From an uncultured Oscillospiraceae bacterium (lineage in GTDB: Bacteria > Bacillota > Clostridia > Oscillospirales > Ruminococcaceae): DNA of 35,065 bases. Shown here piece by piece: positions 7,661 to 14,816 of this stretch. Both the position numbers and the translations under genes were made by a program. Each line of letters starts with the position of its first letter. Within the stretch, counting starts at the first letter, position 1. The stretch is from NCBI GenBank assembly GCA_900542145.1, contig UQMF01000022.1, forward strand, positions 1 to 35,065, given 5' to 3'. A model generated the notes under the pieces. That model saw nothing but the letters and a program-made list of their open reading frames with translations, was not told the DNA's origin and searched no databases.

Positions 7661-7716
7661 GGGGTTCTCCTTTTCATATAAATACGGGTGTACGACATTA
7701 AATTATCGCATTATTT

Positions 7717-7745
7717 ATTGTACCATAAAACAGCCGCCGTGTCAA
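7717..7745 (-). promoter_or_regulatory. Promoter of the GYPQQ-tail gene
   Basis: Minus strand TTGACA (7740-7745), 17-base spacer, TACAAT (7717-7722), about 55 bases ahead of the start codon. Confidence 0.85.
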
Positions 7746-7753
7746 GGCAGGGC

Positions 7754-7787
7754 AGAAAAAACCGCCGCAGACTGACCACGGCGGCAA
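7754..7787 (-). terminator. Terminator after the 7793-8635 gene
   Basis: Minus strand stem CCGCCG/CGGCGG (7779-7784 with 7762-7767) followed by a T run at 7755-7761. Confidence 0.75.
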
Positions 7788-7792
7788 TTCTA

Positions 7793-8635
7793 TCATACCC
7801 TGTTGTTCTGGTTGTAGTCGGGATTCTGTCCGTAGGTGGGATTCTGAGCCTGCGCATTAGGAGCATACTGCTGGTAGCCTGCGCCCTGTCCGTAAGCCGC
7901 ATTCGGAGCCTGCGCATTGACCTGCTGGTAGCCTGCATTCTGTCCATAAGCCGCGTTCGGAGCCTGCGCATTGACCTGCTGGTAGCCTGCGTTCTGTCCG
8001 TAAGCCATGTTCGGAGCCTGCGCATTTACCTGCTGGTAGCCTGCATTCGCATTCGGGTTGTACGCCGGTCTGTAAGCCGGTCTGGTGGGAATGCGGATCT
8101 CGATGAAATCGGTGGGGAATACCGCGCGTACATTGACGACGGCGATAACGAAGATAACGATGATAGCGACAACGATACCCACCACATAGGAGCCCATGGA
8201 GGAGATAAGGTTCATGATACTGCTTATGCTGTATAAGGAGTAGTCGGAAAGATCCATGCCCCTTAACTCGGCAGGCAGGTTGAAGTTGAAGCTTACGATG
8301 AAGGAGAATACCGCGAAGCAGCCGTCCACGAGGGAAGCCACGATACCGTCCCTTGCCAGCAGGCTGAAGAGGACAGCCGCCATTGCGAAGATGAAGAGCA
8401 CTATCGCGCCGGCGCGGATAAGACCGAGGACATCGCTCATCAGCTGGATCTGCTCAGCAACGATGTCCGTGATCTGGGAGCTGCCCATACTGCTGAAGGA
8501 ACCGCTGGCGAAATCGTTGATCAGTCCGGTGAGGGTGCCTGTAAAGATGAAATAACCGATGATGGAAAGAAGCGCGCCGATAAGCTTTCCGAATCTGGAG
8601 GCTACCGCGAGAATAGAAAACGAATTATTGTTCAT
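7793..8635 (-). CDS. Four-helix membrane protein with AYGQNAGYQQVNAQAPN-repeat tail
   Basis: 280 residues; the ATG at 8633-8635 follows AGGGAGG. It starts MNNNSFSILAVASRFGKLIG. Hydrophobic segments lie at about 17-38, 72-93, 95-118 and 140-170. From about residue 195 the tail has four copies of an 18-residue unit rich in Gln, Asn, Ala, Tyr and Gly, ending YNQNNRV. The N-terminus is clearly homologous to that of the upstream gene (ILAV-R-GKLIGAL-IIG-GTLTGL in both). The upstream gene ends 15 bases before this start, so the two form an operon. Function unknown. Confidence 0.7.
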   Translation of the reverse strand: MNNNSFSILAVASRFGKLIGALLSIIGYFIFTGTLTGLINDFASGSFSSMGSSQITDIVAEQIQLMSDVLGLIRAGAIVLFIFAMAAVLFSLLARDGIVASLVDGCFAVFSFIVSFNFNLPAELRGMDLSDYSLYSISSIMNLISSMGSYVVGIVVAIIVIFVIAVVNVRAVFPTDFIEIRIPTRPAYRPAYNPNANAGYQQVNAQAPNMAYGQNAGYQQVNAQAPNAAYGQNAGYQQVNAQAPNAAYGQGAGYQQYAPNAQAQNPTYGQNPDYNQNNRV

Positions 8636-8650
8636 TGTCGTACCTCCCTT

Positions 8651-9475
8651 TTACACTCTGCCGCCGGGGTTGCCGTTGTTGTAGCCGCCGGTCGGGTACT
8701 GGTTCTGCGCGCCGTTCTGATACTGATTCTGATACGGATTCTGCGCGTATACGGGGTTCTGGTAAACCGGCTGCCTGGGAGCGCTGCCATTAGTCTTCTT
8801 TGTAGTGAGGGCGCTGCACGGGAACGCAGAGCGGAACATCAGGAAAGCCGCCATGATGAGCAGGAGCAGAGCCGCGAGATACCCGGTGACAGCGGTGTAA
8901 TCCCCGTCGCTCACCCTGCTGTAAATGGACATCATATTGCTGGTGCTGGGGGTCACCATGAAGTTGGTGATGAACGCCATCAGACCAACGCACACGTCGA
9001 TGAATCCGCCGACCATGTTCTTCTTGGAGAGCAGGTCGAAGATGAACGCGCCGATGGAGCTGAAGAACATCACGAACGCGCCTGCGCACATGAAGTTAAG
9101 GGAGCCTGTGATGGAGTTGAGCGCGGACATCTGCGAATACGCGCCGCCGGATAAATTCGCCGGAGTCGCCTCCGCGAATCCATCGAACACGAACATCTGC
9201 TCATACGAGCTGCTTGCACAGGAAATCATGGAGCGGTCGCTCAGGAATTCACGGCTGCTGCTGATATCGCCGCCGTCGGGGAATTCCATGGAGTTCCACC
9301 CGTAATTATAGCCGTAGTAGTCGTCATATCCATAGGACGAGGTGGACTGCTCCGGCTTGAAAAGCCCGGTCAGCGTTCCGATAAGAACGAGCATTCCGAT
9401 GATGGTGAACAAAGCACCGATGAGTTTACCGATCCGGCAAACCACAGCCAGGATAGAGGTAGTTTTACTGTTCAT
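8651..9475 (-). CDS. Four-helix membrane protein with Asn/Gln/Tyr-rich tail
   Basis: 274 residues from the ATG at 9473-9475, preceded by AAGGAGA; an in-frame start 18 bases upstream would lie before that ribosome site. It starts MNSKTTSILAVVCRIGKLIG. The helices are at about 13-35, 130-150, 158-178 and 193-215. The loop after the first helix is long (about 40-120) and Ser/Tyr/Gly-rich. The tail (about 235-274) has QNPYQNQYQN-type sequence but no exact tandem repeat. First gene of a two-gene operon from the promoter at 9523-9551. No family recognised beyond its two neighbours. Confidence 0.7.
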   Translation of the reverse strand: MNSKTTSILAVVCRIGKLIGALFTIIGMLVLIGTLTGLFKPEQSTSSYGYDDYYGYNYGWNSMEFPDGGDISSSREFLSDRSMISCASSSYEQMFVFDGFAEATPANLSGGAYSQMSALNSITGSLNFMCAGAFVMFFSSIGAFIFDLLSKKNMVGGFIDVCVGLMAFITNFMVTPSTSNMMSIYSRVSDGDYTAVTGYLAALLLLIMAAFLMFRSAFPCSALTTKKTNGSAPRQPVYQNPVYAQNPYQNQYQNGAQNQYPTGGYNNGNPGGRV

Positions 9476-9522
9476 ACAAAATCTCCTTTTCATATAAGTT
9501 ATTGATTTAAACCACCTGGATT

Positions 9523-9551
9523 ATTTTATCACAATCCTTTCATAATGTCAA
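9523..9551 (-). promoter_or_regulatory. Promoter of the membrane-paralogue operon
   Basis: Minus strand TTGACA (9546-9551), 17-base spacer, TAAAAT (9523-9528). Confidence 0.85.
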
Positions 9552-9586
9552 TACACGTCAACTGCGGAAACGTTACACCCGGCGCG

Positions 9587-9623
9587 AAAAAAATTCCGCC
9601 GCGGAGGGAATTCCGGCGGCGGA
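9587..9623 (-). terminator. Terminator after the Ig-like secreted protein gene
   Basis: Minus strand stem TCCGCCGC/GCGGCGGA (9616-9623 with 9595-9602), followed by a seven-base T run. Confidence 0.75.
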
Positions 9624-9645
9624 GCGTATTTATATAGTAGTCCGG

Positions 9646-10416
9646 TCAGGATACCACGATCTTGATCTTCTTCGTGGTCTTGCCGACCTTGGCGGTGATG
9701 ATGGCGGAGCCTTTGGATTTCGCCGTCACCTTTCCTGCGGAGCTTACGGAAGCCACCGAGGACTTGGAGCTCTTCCATGTGACGTTCCCGGAGCCGGTGA
9801 TGTCAGCGCCCAGGGAAAGCGTGTCGCCCTTCTTGAGGCTGATGGTGAGGTAGTTGAACTTGGCGGTGCTGGCGGAAGCCTTGGGATAATCCGCGCGGAT
9901 AGTCACATTATCGTTCATTTCGCCGCTGAACTTATATCTCTTGAGGACAATGGTGTATTTCCCCTTGCTTACCGGGAAGGAAAGCGTCCCGTGATATCCC
10001 TCGTAGATCCCGTCGCCGACGCACATTATCGCATTGTCGGGATAGTCCGACGGGAGGTATCCGCCCCAGGACTCAATGACGGCTTCGCTCGTATAGCAGC
10101 CGCCATAGTAATTCGTAAGGTCACTGATGATCAGCGACCTGTTCTTGGAATCAAACACGGTGATCTCCAGGTCCATCACCCTGGTGGTGAGCTCGACCTC
10201 AAGGGTGCCCTTCTTGCCGACCTCGATATTGTACTGCGCGTAGCTTCCCTCATTGGGGAGGTGAACGGTGGTTTCCTTTCCGCTGGACAGCTTGGCACTG
10301 GTGACAAGGTCATAGCCGAGCGCCTTGGGGTCTGAGCCTGCGAACACCGTAAGGCTCGATGTGACTGCGACTGCGACCGCACATAATGCTGCGGTCAGTG
10401 ACTTCAGTATCTTCAT
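9646..10416 (-). CDS. Secreted protein with C-terminal bacterial Ig-like (Big_2) domain
   Basis: 256 residues from the ATG at 10414-10416, preceded by AAGGAGAG; the longer frame starts in the leader. Residues 1-27 are a classical signal peptide ending in VFAG. Residues about 35-165 form a beta-rich domain resembling pre-peptidase C-type domains. Residues about 175-256 are a Big_2/BID-2 Ig-like domain, recognised by the pattern VTWKSSKSSVASVSSAGKVT and the following KGSAIITAKVGK. There is no cell-wall anchor. It is probably an exported surface or matrix protein; no enzymatic motif is visible. Transcribed from its own promoter at 10470-10498. Confidence 0.8.
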   Translation of the reverse strand: MKILKSLTAALCAVAVAVTSSLTVFAGSDPKALGYDLVTSAKLSSGKETTVHLPNEGSYAQYNIEVGKKGTLEVELTTRVMDLEITVFDSKNRSLIISDLTNYYGGCYTSEAVIESWGGYLPSDYPDNAIMCVGDGIYEGYHGTLSFPVSKGKYTIVLKRYKFSGEMNDNVTIRADYPKASASTAKFNYLTISLKKGDTLSLGADITGSGNVTWKSSKSSVASVSSAGKVTAKSKGSAIITAKVGKTTKKIKIVVS

Positions 10417-10469
10417 GATAATGCTCTCCTTTTTTCTTCTTTTCCCCTCTTTCCACGAGGGACATTTAC

Positions 10470-10498
10470 AGTATATCACCGGAAATCCGCTTTGTCAA
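10470..10498 (-). promoter_or_regulatory. Promoter of the Ig-like protein gene
   Basis: Minus strand TTGACA (10493-10498), 17-base spacer, TATACT (10470-10475). Confidence 0.85.
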
Positions 10499-10712
10499 TA
10501 GTTTCATTACTATATGTAAAGCTGACACGTTATTTGCAATAATAAGAATAACGCCGGTTATCTTGATTTATCAGCTGTTTTCGCTTGTATTCTCGCGTAT
10601 TCTCAATACGTCCCGAAAATGGAATGAAACCAGAGAAAGCGAGAAAAACCGAGAGATTCGCAGAGAAATCCCGAGAAAACGCGGTATATTTGAAATATAT
10701 CCGAAAAATCCC

Positions 10713-10741
10713 TTGACAAAGCCGGGGAAAGCGTGTATAAT
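10713..10741 (+). promoter_or_regulatory. Promoter of the rplM-rpsI operon
   Basis: TTGACA (10713-10718), 17-base spacer, TATAAT (10736-10741); perfect consensus, as expected for a ribosomal operon. The 200 bases upstream are AT-rich and hold no supported gene. Confidence 0.9.
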
Positions 10742-10757
10742 ATCAAATGTTGCATAG

Positions 10758-10783
10758 CGGCATTATGTGTAGATTTAATGCCG
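10758..10783 (+). promoter_or_regulatory. rplM leader hairpin (L13-leader-like)
   Basis: A perfect 8-bp stem CGGCATTA/TAATGCCG with a 10-base loop starts about 10 bases after the expected transcription start and ends 15 bases before AGGAGG. An L13 leader controlling rplM is a known Firmicutes element. The position and size fit, but the match to its consensus was not computed. Confidence 0.55.
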
Positions 10784-10810
10784 GATACTTTAAATAAGGA
10801 GGAAACAAAT

Positions 10811-11239
10811 ATGTCAACTTATATGCCTAAGGCTGCCGAAGTTGAGCGCAGCTGGTATATTCTCGACGCAGCTGACAAGCCCCTCGGCCGTGTAGCTGCA
10901 ACCGCCGCTCATCTTCTGAGAGGCAAGCACAAGCCGACGTTCGCTCCCCACTGCGACTGCGGCGATCACGTAATCATCATCAACTGCTCCAAGGCAGTCC
11001 TCACCGGCAAGAAGCTGGAGAAGAAGGTCTACAGATGGCACACCGGCTGGATCGGCCACCTGAAGGAAGTAAGCTACGACAAGCTGATGAAGGAGAACCC
11101 CGAGAAGGCAATGACCATCGCCGTAAACGGCATGCTGCCCAACTCCACTCTCGGCAGAAAGGCTCTCACAAGACTGCGCTGCTACGCAGGTGCAGAGCAC
11201 AACAATGCGGCTCAGAAGCCCGTTGAATACAAAATATAA
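10811..11239 (+). CDS. rplM: 50S ribosomal protein L13
   Basis: 142 residues, the normal length. It contains the L13 features WYILDAADKPLGRVA near the N-terminus, GDHVIIINCSKAVLTGKK in the middle and the MLPNSTLGRKALTRLRCYAG signature near the C-terminus. L13 is an early assembly protein of the large subunit. The start is fixed by AAGGAGG at about 10797-10803. Its codon use (many GTT, GCA, CTC and CTG) differs from most neighbouring genes and resembles the GH94 gene, consistent with high expression. Confidence 0.99.
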   Translation: MSTYMPKAAEVERSWYILDAADKPLGRVAATAAHLLRGKHKPTFAPHCDCGDHVIIINCSKAVLTGKKLEKKVYRWHTGWIGHLKEVSYDKLMKENPEKAMTIAVNGMLPNSTLGRKALTRLRCYAGAEHNNAAQKPVEYKI

Positions 11240-11253
11240 GGAGGGCCTGAACA

Positions 11254-11652
11254 ATGTACGATTCTAAGCCTTATTACTATGGCACCGGCAGAAGAAAGCA
11301 CTCTGTCGCAAGAGTTAGAGTATATCCCGGAAGCGGCACCATCACTGTAAACGGCCGTTCCATTGATGATTATTTCGGTCTGGAGACCCTCAAGCTGATC
11401 GTTCGTCAGCCCCTGACCCTCACAGACACCGTTGAGAAGTTCGACATCGTTGCTACCGTTGCAGGCGGCGGCGTTACCGGTCAGGCAGGCGCAATCCGCC
11501 ACGGCCTCTCCAGAGCACTTCTCCAGTACTCCGATGAGCTGCGCCCCGTCCTCAAGAAGGCTGGCTTCCTCACTCGTGACCCGAGAATGAAGGAGAGAAA
11601 GAAGTACGGCTTAAAGGCTGCACGTCGCGCTCCGCAGTTCTCAAAGAGATAA
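11254..11652 (+). CDS. rpsI: 30S ribosomal protein S9
   Basis: 132 residues, full length. The N-terminal block YYGTGRRKHSVARVRVYPG and the invariant C-terminal RRAPQFSKR tail, which reaches the P-site tRNA, are intact. It starts 15 bases after rplM behind AAGGAGG. Its last two codons and stop (AAG AGA TAA) form the left copy of the 11-base direct repeat that bounds the integrated element, so integration at the gene end leaves the protein unchanged. Confidence 0.99.
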   Translation: MYDSKPYYYGTGRRKHSVARVRVYPGSGTITVNGRSIDDYFGLETLKLIVRQPLTLTDTVEKFDIVATVAGGGVTGQAGAIRHGLSRALLQYSDELRPVLKKAGFLTRDPRMKERKKYGLKAARRAPQFSKR

Positions 11653-11654
11653 TC
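11644..11654 (+). repeat. Left attachment-site repeat (attL candidate)
   Basis: AAGAGATAATC overlaps the last two codons and stop of rpsI and is identical to 16616-16626. Confidence 0.75.
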
Positions 11655-11670
11655 AGATACCTCAAAACTT

Positions 11671-11725
11671 GCGTATTTACGCACTTTGCGAGTGGTCAAA
11701 TACTCTTTGGTCAACAATTGGTCAA
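11671..11725. promoter_or_regulatory. Left integrase-binding region
   Basis: Contains GCGTATTTACGC (11671-11682), an inverted repeat whose core CGTATTTACG recurs at 16524-16533, and three TGGTCAA motifs (11693, 11708, 11719). Similar motif clusters near both ends fit core- and arm-type sites of a tyrosine recombinase; binding is inferred. Confidence 0.5.
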
Positions 11726-11730
11726 TTCAA

Positions 11731-11761
11731 AACCTCCTTGTTCGTGCAGGGAGGTTTTTTA
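11731..11761 (+). terminator. rpsI terminator, element-borne copy
   Basis: Stem AACCTCCTTG/CAGGGAGGTT with a six-base loop and a T run. It contains one G-T wobble that is a G-C pair in the right-hand copy at 16647, so the stem is conserved. Confidence 0.85.
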
Positions 11762-11768
11762 TTTGCCT

Positions 11769-12494
11769 TTATGCAAGGCACAGCTCGATCTGCTCGGCAG
11801 TTCGGGCTTTTGTTTTACGCAAAACATCGGCGTAGATGTCAGCAGTTACGTTCACATCACAGTGTCCAAGATGCTCGGATACAACTTTTAGGTCAACACC
11901 GCTGTTAAGCAAAAGCGTAGCGTTACAGTGACGGAGCTGATGAAGAGTCATATCCTCAAACTCCGTTCCTTTGGTGAAGCGTTTGAGTGACTGATAGACT
12001 GAATTACGGTCACGGTAGTTTCCTCTTGCTGATACGAACACCATTTCAGGATGAGCGAAGTCATCACCGAGGGCATATTTCAGCTTTTCGATATACTCTT
12101 TCTGTGCAAGAAGAACCTTTTTCAGCTCCTGCCCCATACCGATGATGCGGATACTGCTCTCGGTCTTAGGATCAGTCAGTTCATGCTTTCCGCCTATGTC
12201 GGTCAACGTGTGGTTTATCGAGATAGTGTTGTTCTCGAAGTCAATATCCTCCCAAGCAAGTCCAAGGCACTCTCCCGAACGCATACCCGTGTAAAGCAGA
12301 ACCTTGATGATACGCTTGAAGTCCTCGCCCCACGGCTTACTTTCGAGGTATTCCATGAACCTTTTGAGCTTGTCTTCCTCTAAAGCCTTGTTTTTACGAC
12401 TTTTCTTACGTTTCGGCAGTATCACGTTACGGCAGGGAGTGTCACGAATGAAGCCCTGCTCTGCTCCTCTGCGGAAGATTCGTAATTTGTGCAA
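11769..12494 (-). pseudogene. Tyrosine recombinase/integrase, N-terminally truncated
   Basis: 241 residues from a TTG at 12494; a TAA closes the frame a few codons upstream. The catalytic domain is complete: Arg72 (TGMRSGE), Lys110, His185-x-x-Arg188 (LHQLRH), His211 (HLGH) and the nucleophile Tyr221 (IYADV). Tn916/phage-type integrases usually have about 380-400 residues. Here the arm-binding domain and most of the SAM-like core-binding domain are missing, and the sequence begins in the linker IFRRGAEQGFIRDTPC. The break coincides with the left edge of the cargo and a GCAAGC/GCTTGC dyad. It lies on the same strand as the TnpV- and Xis-like genes 3 kb to the right, suggesting a former xis-tnpV-int module split by cargo. 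Confidence 0.8.
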
Positions 12495-12557
12495 GCATAC
12501 AAATTTATCATTTTAATACTACAAGTGCTTGCTTTTGCTATATTATTGTGTTATACT
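12491..12557 (+). promoter_or_regulatory. Promoter of the five-gene operon with flanking dyad
   Basis: TTGCTT (12529-12534), 17-base spacer, TATACT (12552-12557). The dyad GCAAGCA (12491-12497) / TGCTTGC (12526-12532) overlaps the -35 box. It could be an operator for the HTH protein encoded first in the operon, or a footprint of cargo insertion. Confidence 0.6.
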
Positions 12558-12579
12558 ACATTTTGAGAGGAGGTATTAT

Positions 12580-13089
12580 ATGAATACTTATACCGTTAAA
12601 GAAATTGCAGATATGCTCAAAACGAATCCTGAAACTGTCAGACGTTGGATAAGGTTAGGAAAACTCGAAGCCGATCAGTCATCTCGGAAAGGTGGCAATG
12701 TTGTTTCTGAGCAGAGTTTAAATAAATTCTTGAAAACCACTCCCAAATATGCGGGAATAGCCGCCAGCACAATAGGTTTGCTTGGTATCCCTGGATTAAT
12801 TGCAGGCGTTCCTATATTAACTGCTACTCTTTTAGGAACAATGGTTGCTCAAAAAAGCATCACTGAGGAGCGTTTGAAAAATGCTCAAATCTCTGTTTCA
12901 GAAATGCTTAAATTCATAGATACTTCAATTAAAAGTTCGGAAAAGACTATTTTAGCAAAAAAGGAGGAGATAAGCAAACTTGACCTTGAAATCAAAGCCG
13001 AGGAAAATCATGTACAAGAGCTTAGAGCACTGAAAGAAAAGCTGAAATCACAACGTAGTCAGGCAAGTTCTGACAGAGAGGAGAAATAA
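12580..13089 (+). CDS. HTH / membrane / coiled-coil protein, first gene of the unknown operon
   Basis: 169 residues from the ATG at 12580 behind GAGAGGAGG; the upstream open frame crosses the promoter. Residues 1-52 are a MerR/excisionase-type winged helix (TVKEIADMLKTNPETVRRWI). Residues 58-90 are hydrophobic and Gly-rich, giving one long or two short membrane helices. Residues 93-160 are a charged coiled coil (KKEEISKLDLEIKAEE). A DNA-binding head tied to a membrane helix and a coiled coil is unusual; it could tether DNA or sense an event at the membrane. The next start is four bases after the stop. Codon use is AT-rich like the rest of the element. No named family is recognised. Confidence 0.75.
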   Translation: MNTYTVKEIADMLKTNPETVRRWIRLGKLEADQSSRKGGNVVSEQSLNKFLKTTPKYAGIAASTIGLLGIPGLIAGVPILTATLLGTMVAQKSITEERLKNAQISVSEMLKFIDTSIKSSEKTILAKKEEISKLDLEIKAEENHVQELRALKEKLKSQRSQASSDREEK

Positions 13090-13092
13090 ATC

Positions 13093-13413
13093 ATGGCTTG
13101 GAATCCGAATGAAAAAGGTAGTTGGGCGTGGTTTACTAAAGAAGCGAGTGAACATGGAGGAGTGGAACCATATATCAATGATATAGAGGAGAATGCGAGA
13201 GCGGAAGCTCATGATGCAGACATGAAACTTTTACCGTTCATCGTTGCAGGTGCCATCGGAGTTGGTGCTTTAGGAAAAACCGCATACGATAAGATTAAGC
13301 AGAAAATTGCTGATCGTAAAGCGTTAAAACAGAAATCTGATGCAGCTAAGGAAGCACTTATATGTGGTGCTAATAATTCTAAGGATTCTGACGAAGAGGA
13401 GGAAACAAAATGA
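13093..13413 (+). CDS. Small single-pass membrane protein, second gene of the unknown operon
   Basis: 106 residues with an AGGAGA ribosome site inside the previous gene. The N-terminus is aromatic and polar (MAWNPNEKGSWAWFTKEASE), one membrane helix lies at about 47-62, and the C-terminal half is highly charged, ending DSDEEEETK. Its stop overlaps the next start (ATGA), indicating translational coupling. It resembles small membrane effector proteins of defence operons in size and topology only; the role is not known. Confidence 0.65.
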   Translation: MAWNPNEKGSWAWFTKEASEHGGVEPYINDIEENARAEAHDADMKLLPFIVAGAIGVGALGKTAYDKIKQKIADRKALKQKSDAAKEALICGANNSKDSDEEEETK

Positions 13414-13640
13414 AATTAGGTCTTATGAACAAGGGCGATAAAGTCTTATTCGTTAACGATAGATTTGTTGCTATCCAAAGGAAAAATGGTGAAGTCGACT
13501 TGATTCCATTTTTCTTTAATGATAATGGAATTCCGTGTGTGGATACACAAAACATAACTACTATCACATATGGAACGAATATGGCTGAAATAAATGTAAA
13601 AACAGATGACGGCGGAGAAATCACCATCTCAACATTTTAA
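13410..13640 (+). CDS. Hypothetical 76-residue protein, third gene of the unknown operon
   Basis: The start overlaps the preceding stop (ATGA) and has GAGGAGG upstream. The sequence is predicted to be mostly beta strand (KVLFVNDRFVAIQRKNGEVDLIPFFF, continuing to ITISTF). No cysteine pair, signal peptide or membrane helix is visible. No family recognised. Conserved spacing in the operon and a strong ribosome site support it as real. Confidence 0.6.
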   Translation: MKLGLMNKGDKVLFVNDRFVAIQRKNGEVDLIPFFFNDNGIPCVDTQNITTITYGTNMAEINVKTDDGGEITISTF

Positions 13641-13655
13641 AAGGGGGGATAAGGA

Positions 13656-13868
13656 ATGAGTGGAAAGAAAGATCAGGCTGTTGTATTTGTTATTGATGGG
13701 CTAACAGCAACTCAGGCAGGTAGACTAAAAGGAGCAATCTCTACGCAAAAAAGTAAAATTGCTTCCCAAGCAAGAGGCTTGGCTTTTTCAGGTAATAGAA
13801 AAGATATAGGAAAAAACCTTACCGCCTATACACAAAAGCTTTTGACAGATACAAAAGACCAGAAGTGA
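13656..13868 (+). CDS. Hypothetical 70-residue basic protein, fourth gene of the unknown operon
   Basis: The start follows AAGGGGGG. The short N-terminal strand VVFVIDGL is followed by a Gln/Lys/Ser-rich, probably helical region and a basic C-terminus; the protein is rich in Lys and Arg with no membrane helix. Nucleic-acid binding is possible but not shown. It sits 15 bases after the third gene and 19 before the HNH gene. Confidence 0.55.
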   Translation: MSGKKDQAVVFVIDGLTATQAGRLKGAISTQKSKIASQARGLAFSGNRKDIGKNLTAYTQKLLTDTKDQK

Positions 13869-13887
13869 ATCAGCGGAGGTGAATACG

Positions 13888-14106
13888 ATGGCAAAGCGAT
13901 CATCGGAGCATATAAAGGCTCAACGTCAAGGTAAAGAACGAGATAATTATACCTGCCAAATATGTGGCAGCACCGATAGAGTTCATGGGCATCATCTTTT
14001 AAATGTTCAGTTTAATGGCATAGCAAGTCCAGATAACATAGTAACCCTGTGTGAGAAACACCATAGAATGGTTCATCAAGGGTTAATTGATATAGATAAG
14101 TTCTGA
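13888..14106 (+). CDS. HNH endonuclease-like protein, last gene of the unknown operon
   Basis: 72 residues from the ATG at 13888, eight bases after GCGGAGG. The HNH fold is compact and complete: first zinc pair Cys23-x2-Cys26 (CQIC), HGHH (35-36) carrying the catalytic His, Asn50, and a second metal pair in CEKHH (Cys55, His58). HNH proteins of this size are nicking or double-strand nucleases in phages, toxins and defence systems. As the only obvious catalytic gene of the operon it is the likely effector if the operon is a defence system. A bidirectional terminator follows. Confidence 0.8.
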   Translation: MAKRSSEHIKAQRQGKERDNYTCQICGSTDRVHGHHLLNVQFNGIASPDNIVTLCEKHHRMVHQGLIDIDKF

Positions 14107-14135
14107 AGTTATCTCTCATATGTACATATAAAAAT

Positions 14136-14163
14136 AAGGCAGGCTATTTGCATAGTCTGCCTT
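14136..14163. terminator. Bidirectional terminator between the unknown operon and the methyltransferase gene
   Basis: Stem AAGGCAGGCT/AGTCTGCCTT with one mismatch and an eight-base loop, with A and T runs on its flanks. Confidence 0.7.
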
Positions 14164-14168
14164 GTGTA

Positions 14169-14816
14169 TTATTCTGCTTTCTTTTCTGCTGCCACAGTAT
14201 GGTTAGCATATGTGTTCCAATCAGGTTCATATGTATCATCAGCCTGATTTCCCCACATATCCCAACCTTCTCTGTCACCACGAGCAAATAATTCAAGCCT
14301 CGGACCAGAGGAACACGCTTCAATCAAGCTGACAAATTCGTCAGGCTTTCTGCTATGCTCTCTTTTCATAGTCCTCAATAAATTCACCTGTGAGCGTCCT
14401 GGCTGCAACGTTCTGTTCTTATCTCCCTTTATTCCAAATAGTAGAATCTCAGTCACATTTCGGAAATAGAAACCAACACCTCTGCCGTCAGGTTGTCCAT
14501 CTTTGCGAACCTTTTCCCATATCAAATTGGTTTTATACTCGAACCCCCACGCTTTCATTACTTCAAGTCCTTCAGGTAAAAGAGCATTCGGCACCCAAAG
14601 GTAAAGGTGACTCTTTTCGTCAGCAACCTCTGAAACAGGCAGAGCCTTTATTTCATCAAGTGTCATTGTGGAGTATCTACTGAGTCTTTTATGCTCAGGA
14701 GCGACCTTACCAGTCCTGTTCTGAAACTGCCATGGTGGATCGGCGTATATAGTCTTATATTTCTTTCCGCTTGTAAAAGAAATAAAATCAGCAATCGTTT
14801 CGTCTAATGTACTCAT
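14169..14816 (-). CDS. MT-A70-family adenine-N6 DNA methyltransferase
   Basis: 215 residues from the ATG at 14814-14816, which overlaps the endonuclease stop as TAATG; the longer TTG start is less likely. The catalytic motif IV is DPPW (26-29, in YKTIYADPPW). MT-A70 order is kept: catalytic motif first, HLYLWV in the middle, and a C-terminal FARGDREGWDMWGNQ binding AdoMet and adenine. Coupled to a restriction enzyme gene, it most likely protects host DNA by N6-adenine methylation at the enzyme's site. The recognition sequence cannot be read from the protein. Confidence 0.9.
   Translation of the reverse strand: MSTLDETIADFISFTSGKKYKTIYADPPWQFQNRTGKVAPEHKRLSRYSTMTLDEIKALPVSEVADEKSHLYLWVPNALLPEGLEVMKAWGFEYKTNLIWEKVRKDGQPDGRGVGFYFRNVTEILLFGIKGDKNRTLQPGRSQVNLLRTMKREHSRKPDEFVSLIEACSSGPRLELFARGDREGWDMWGNQADDTYEPDWNTYANHTVAAEKKAE

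Noticed and set aside
12494..12580. Possible upstream continuation of the integrase
   Set aside because: An in-frame TAA lies a few codons upstream of the TTG, and neither other frame encodes a core-binding domain.
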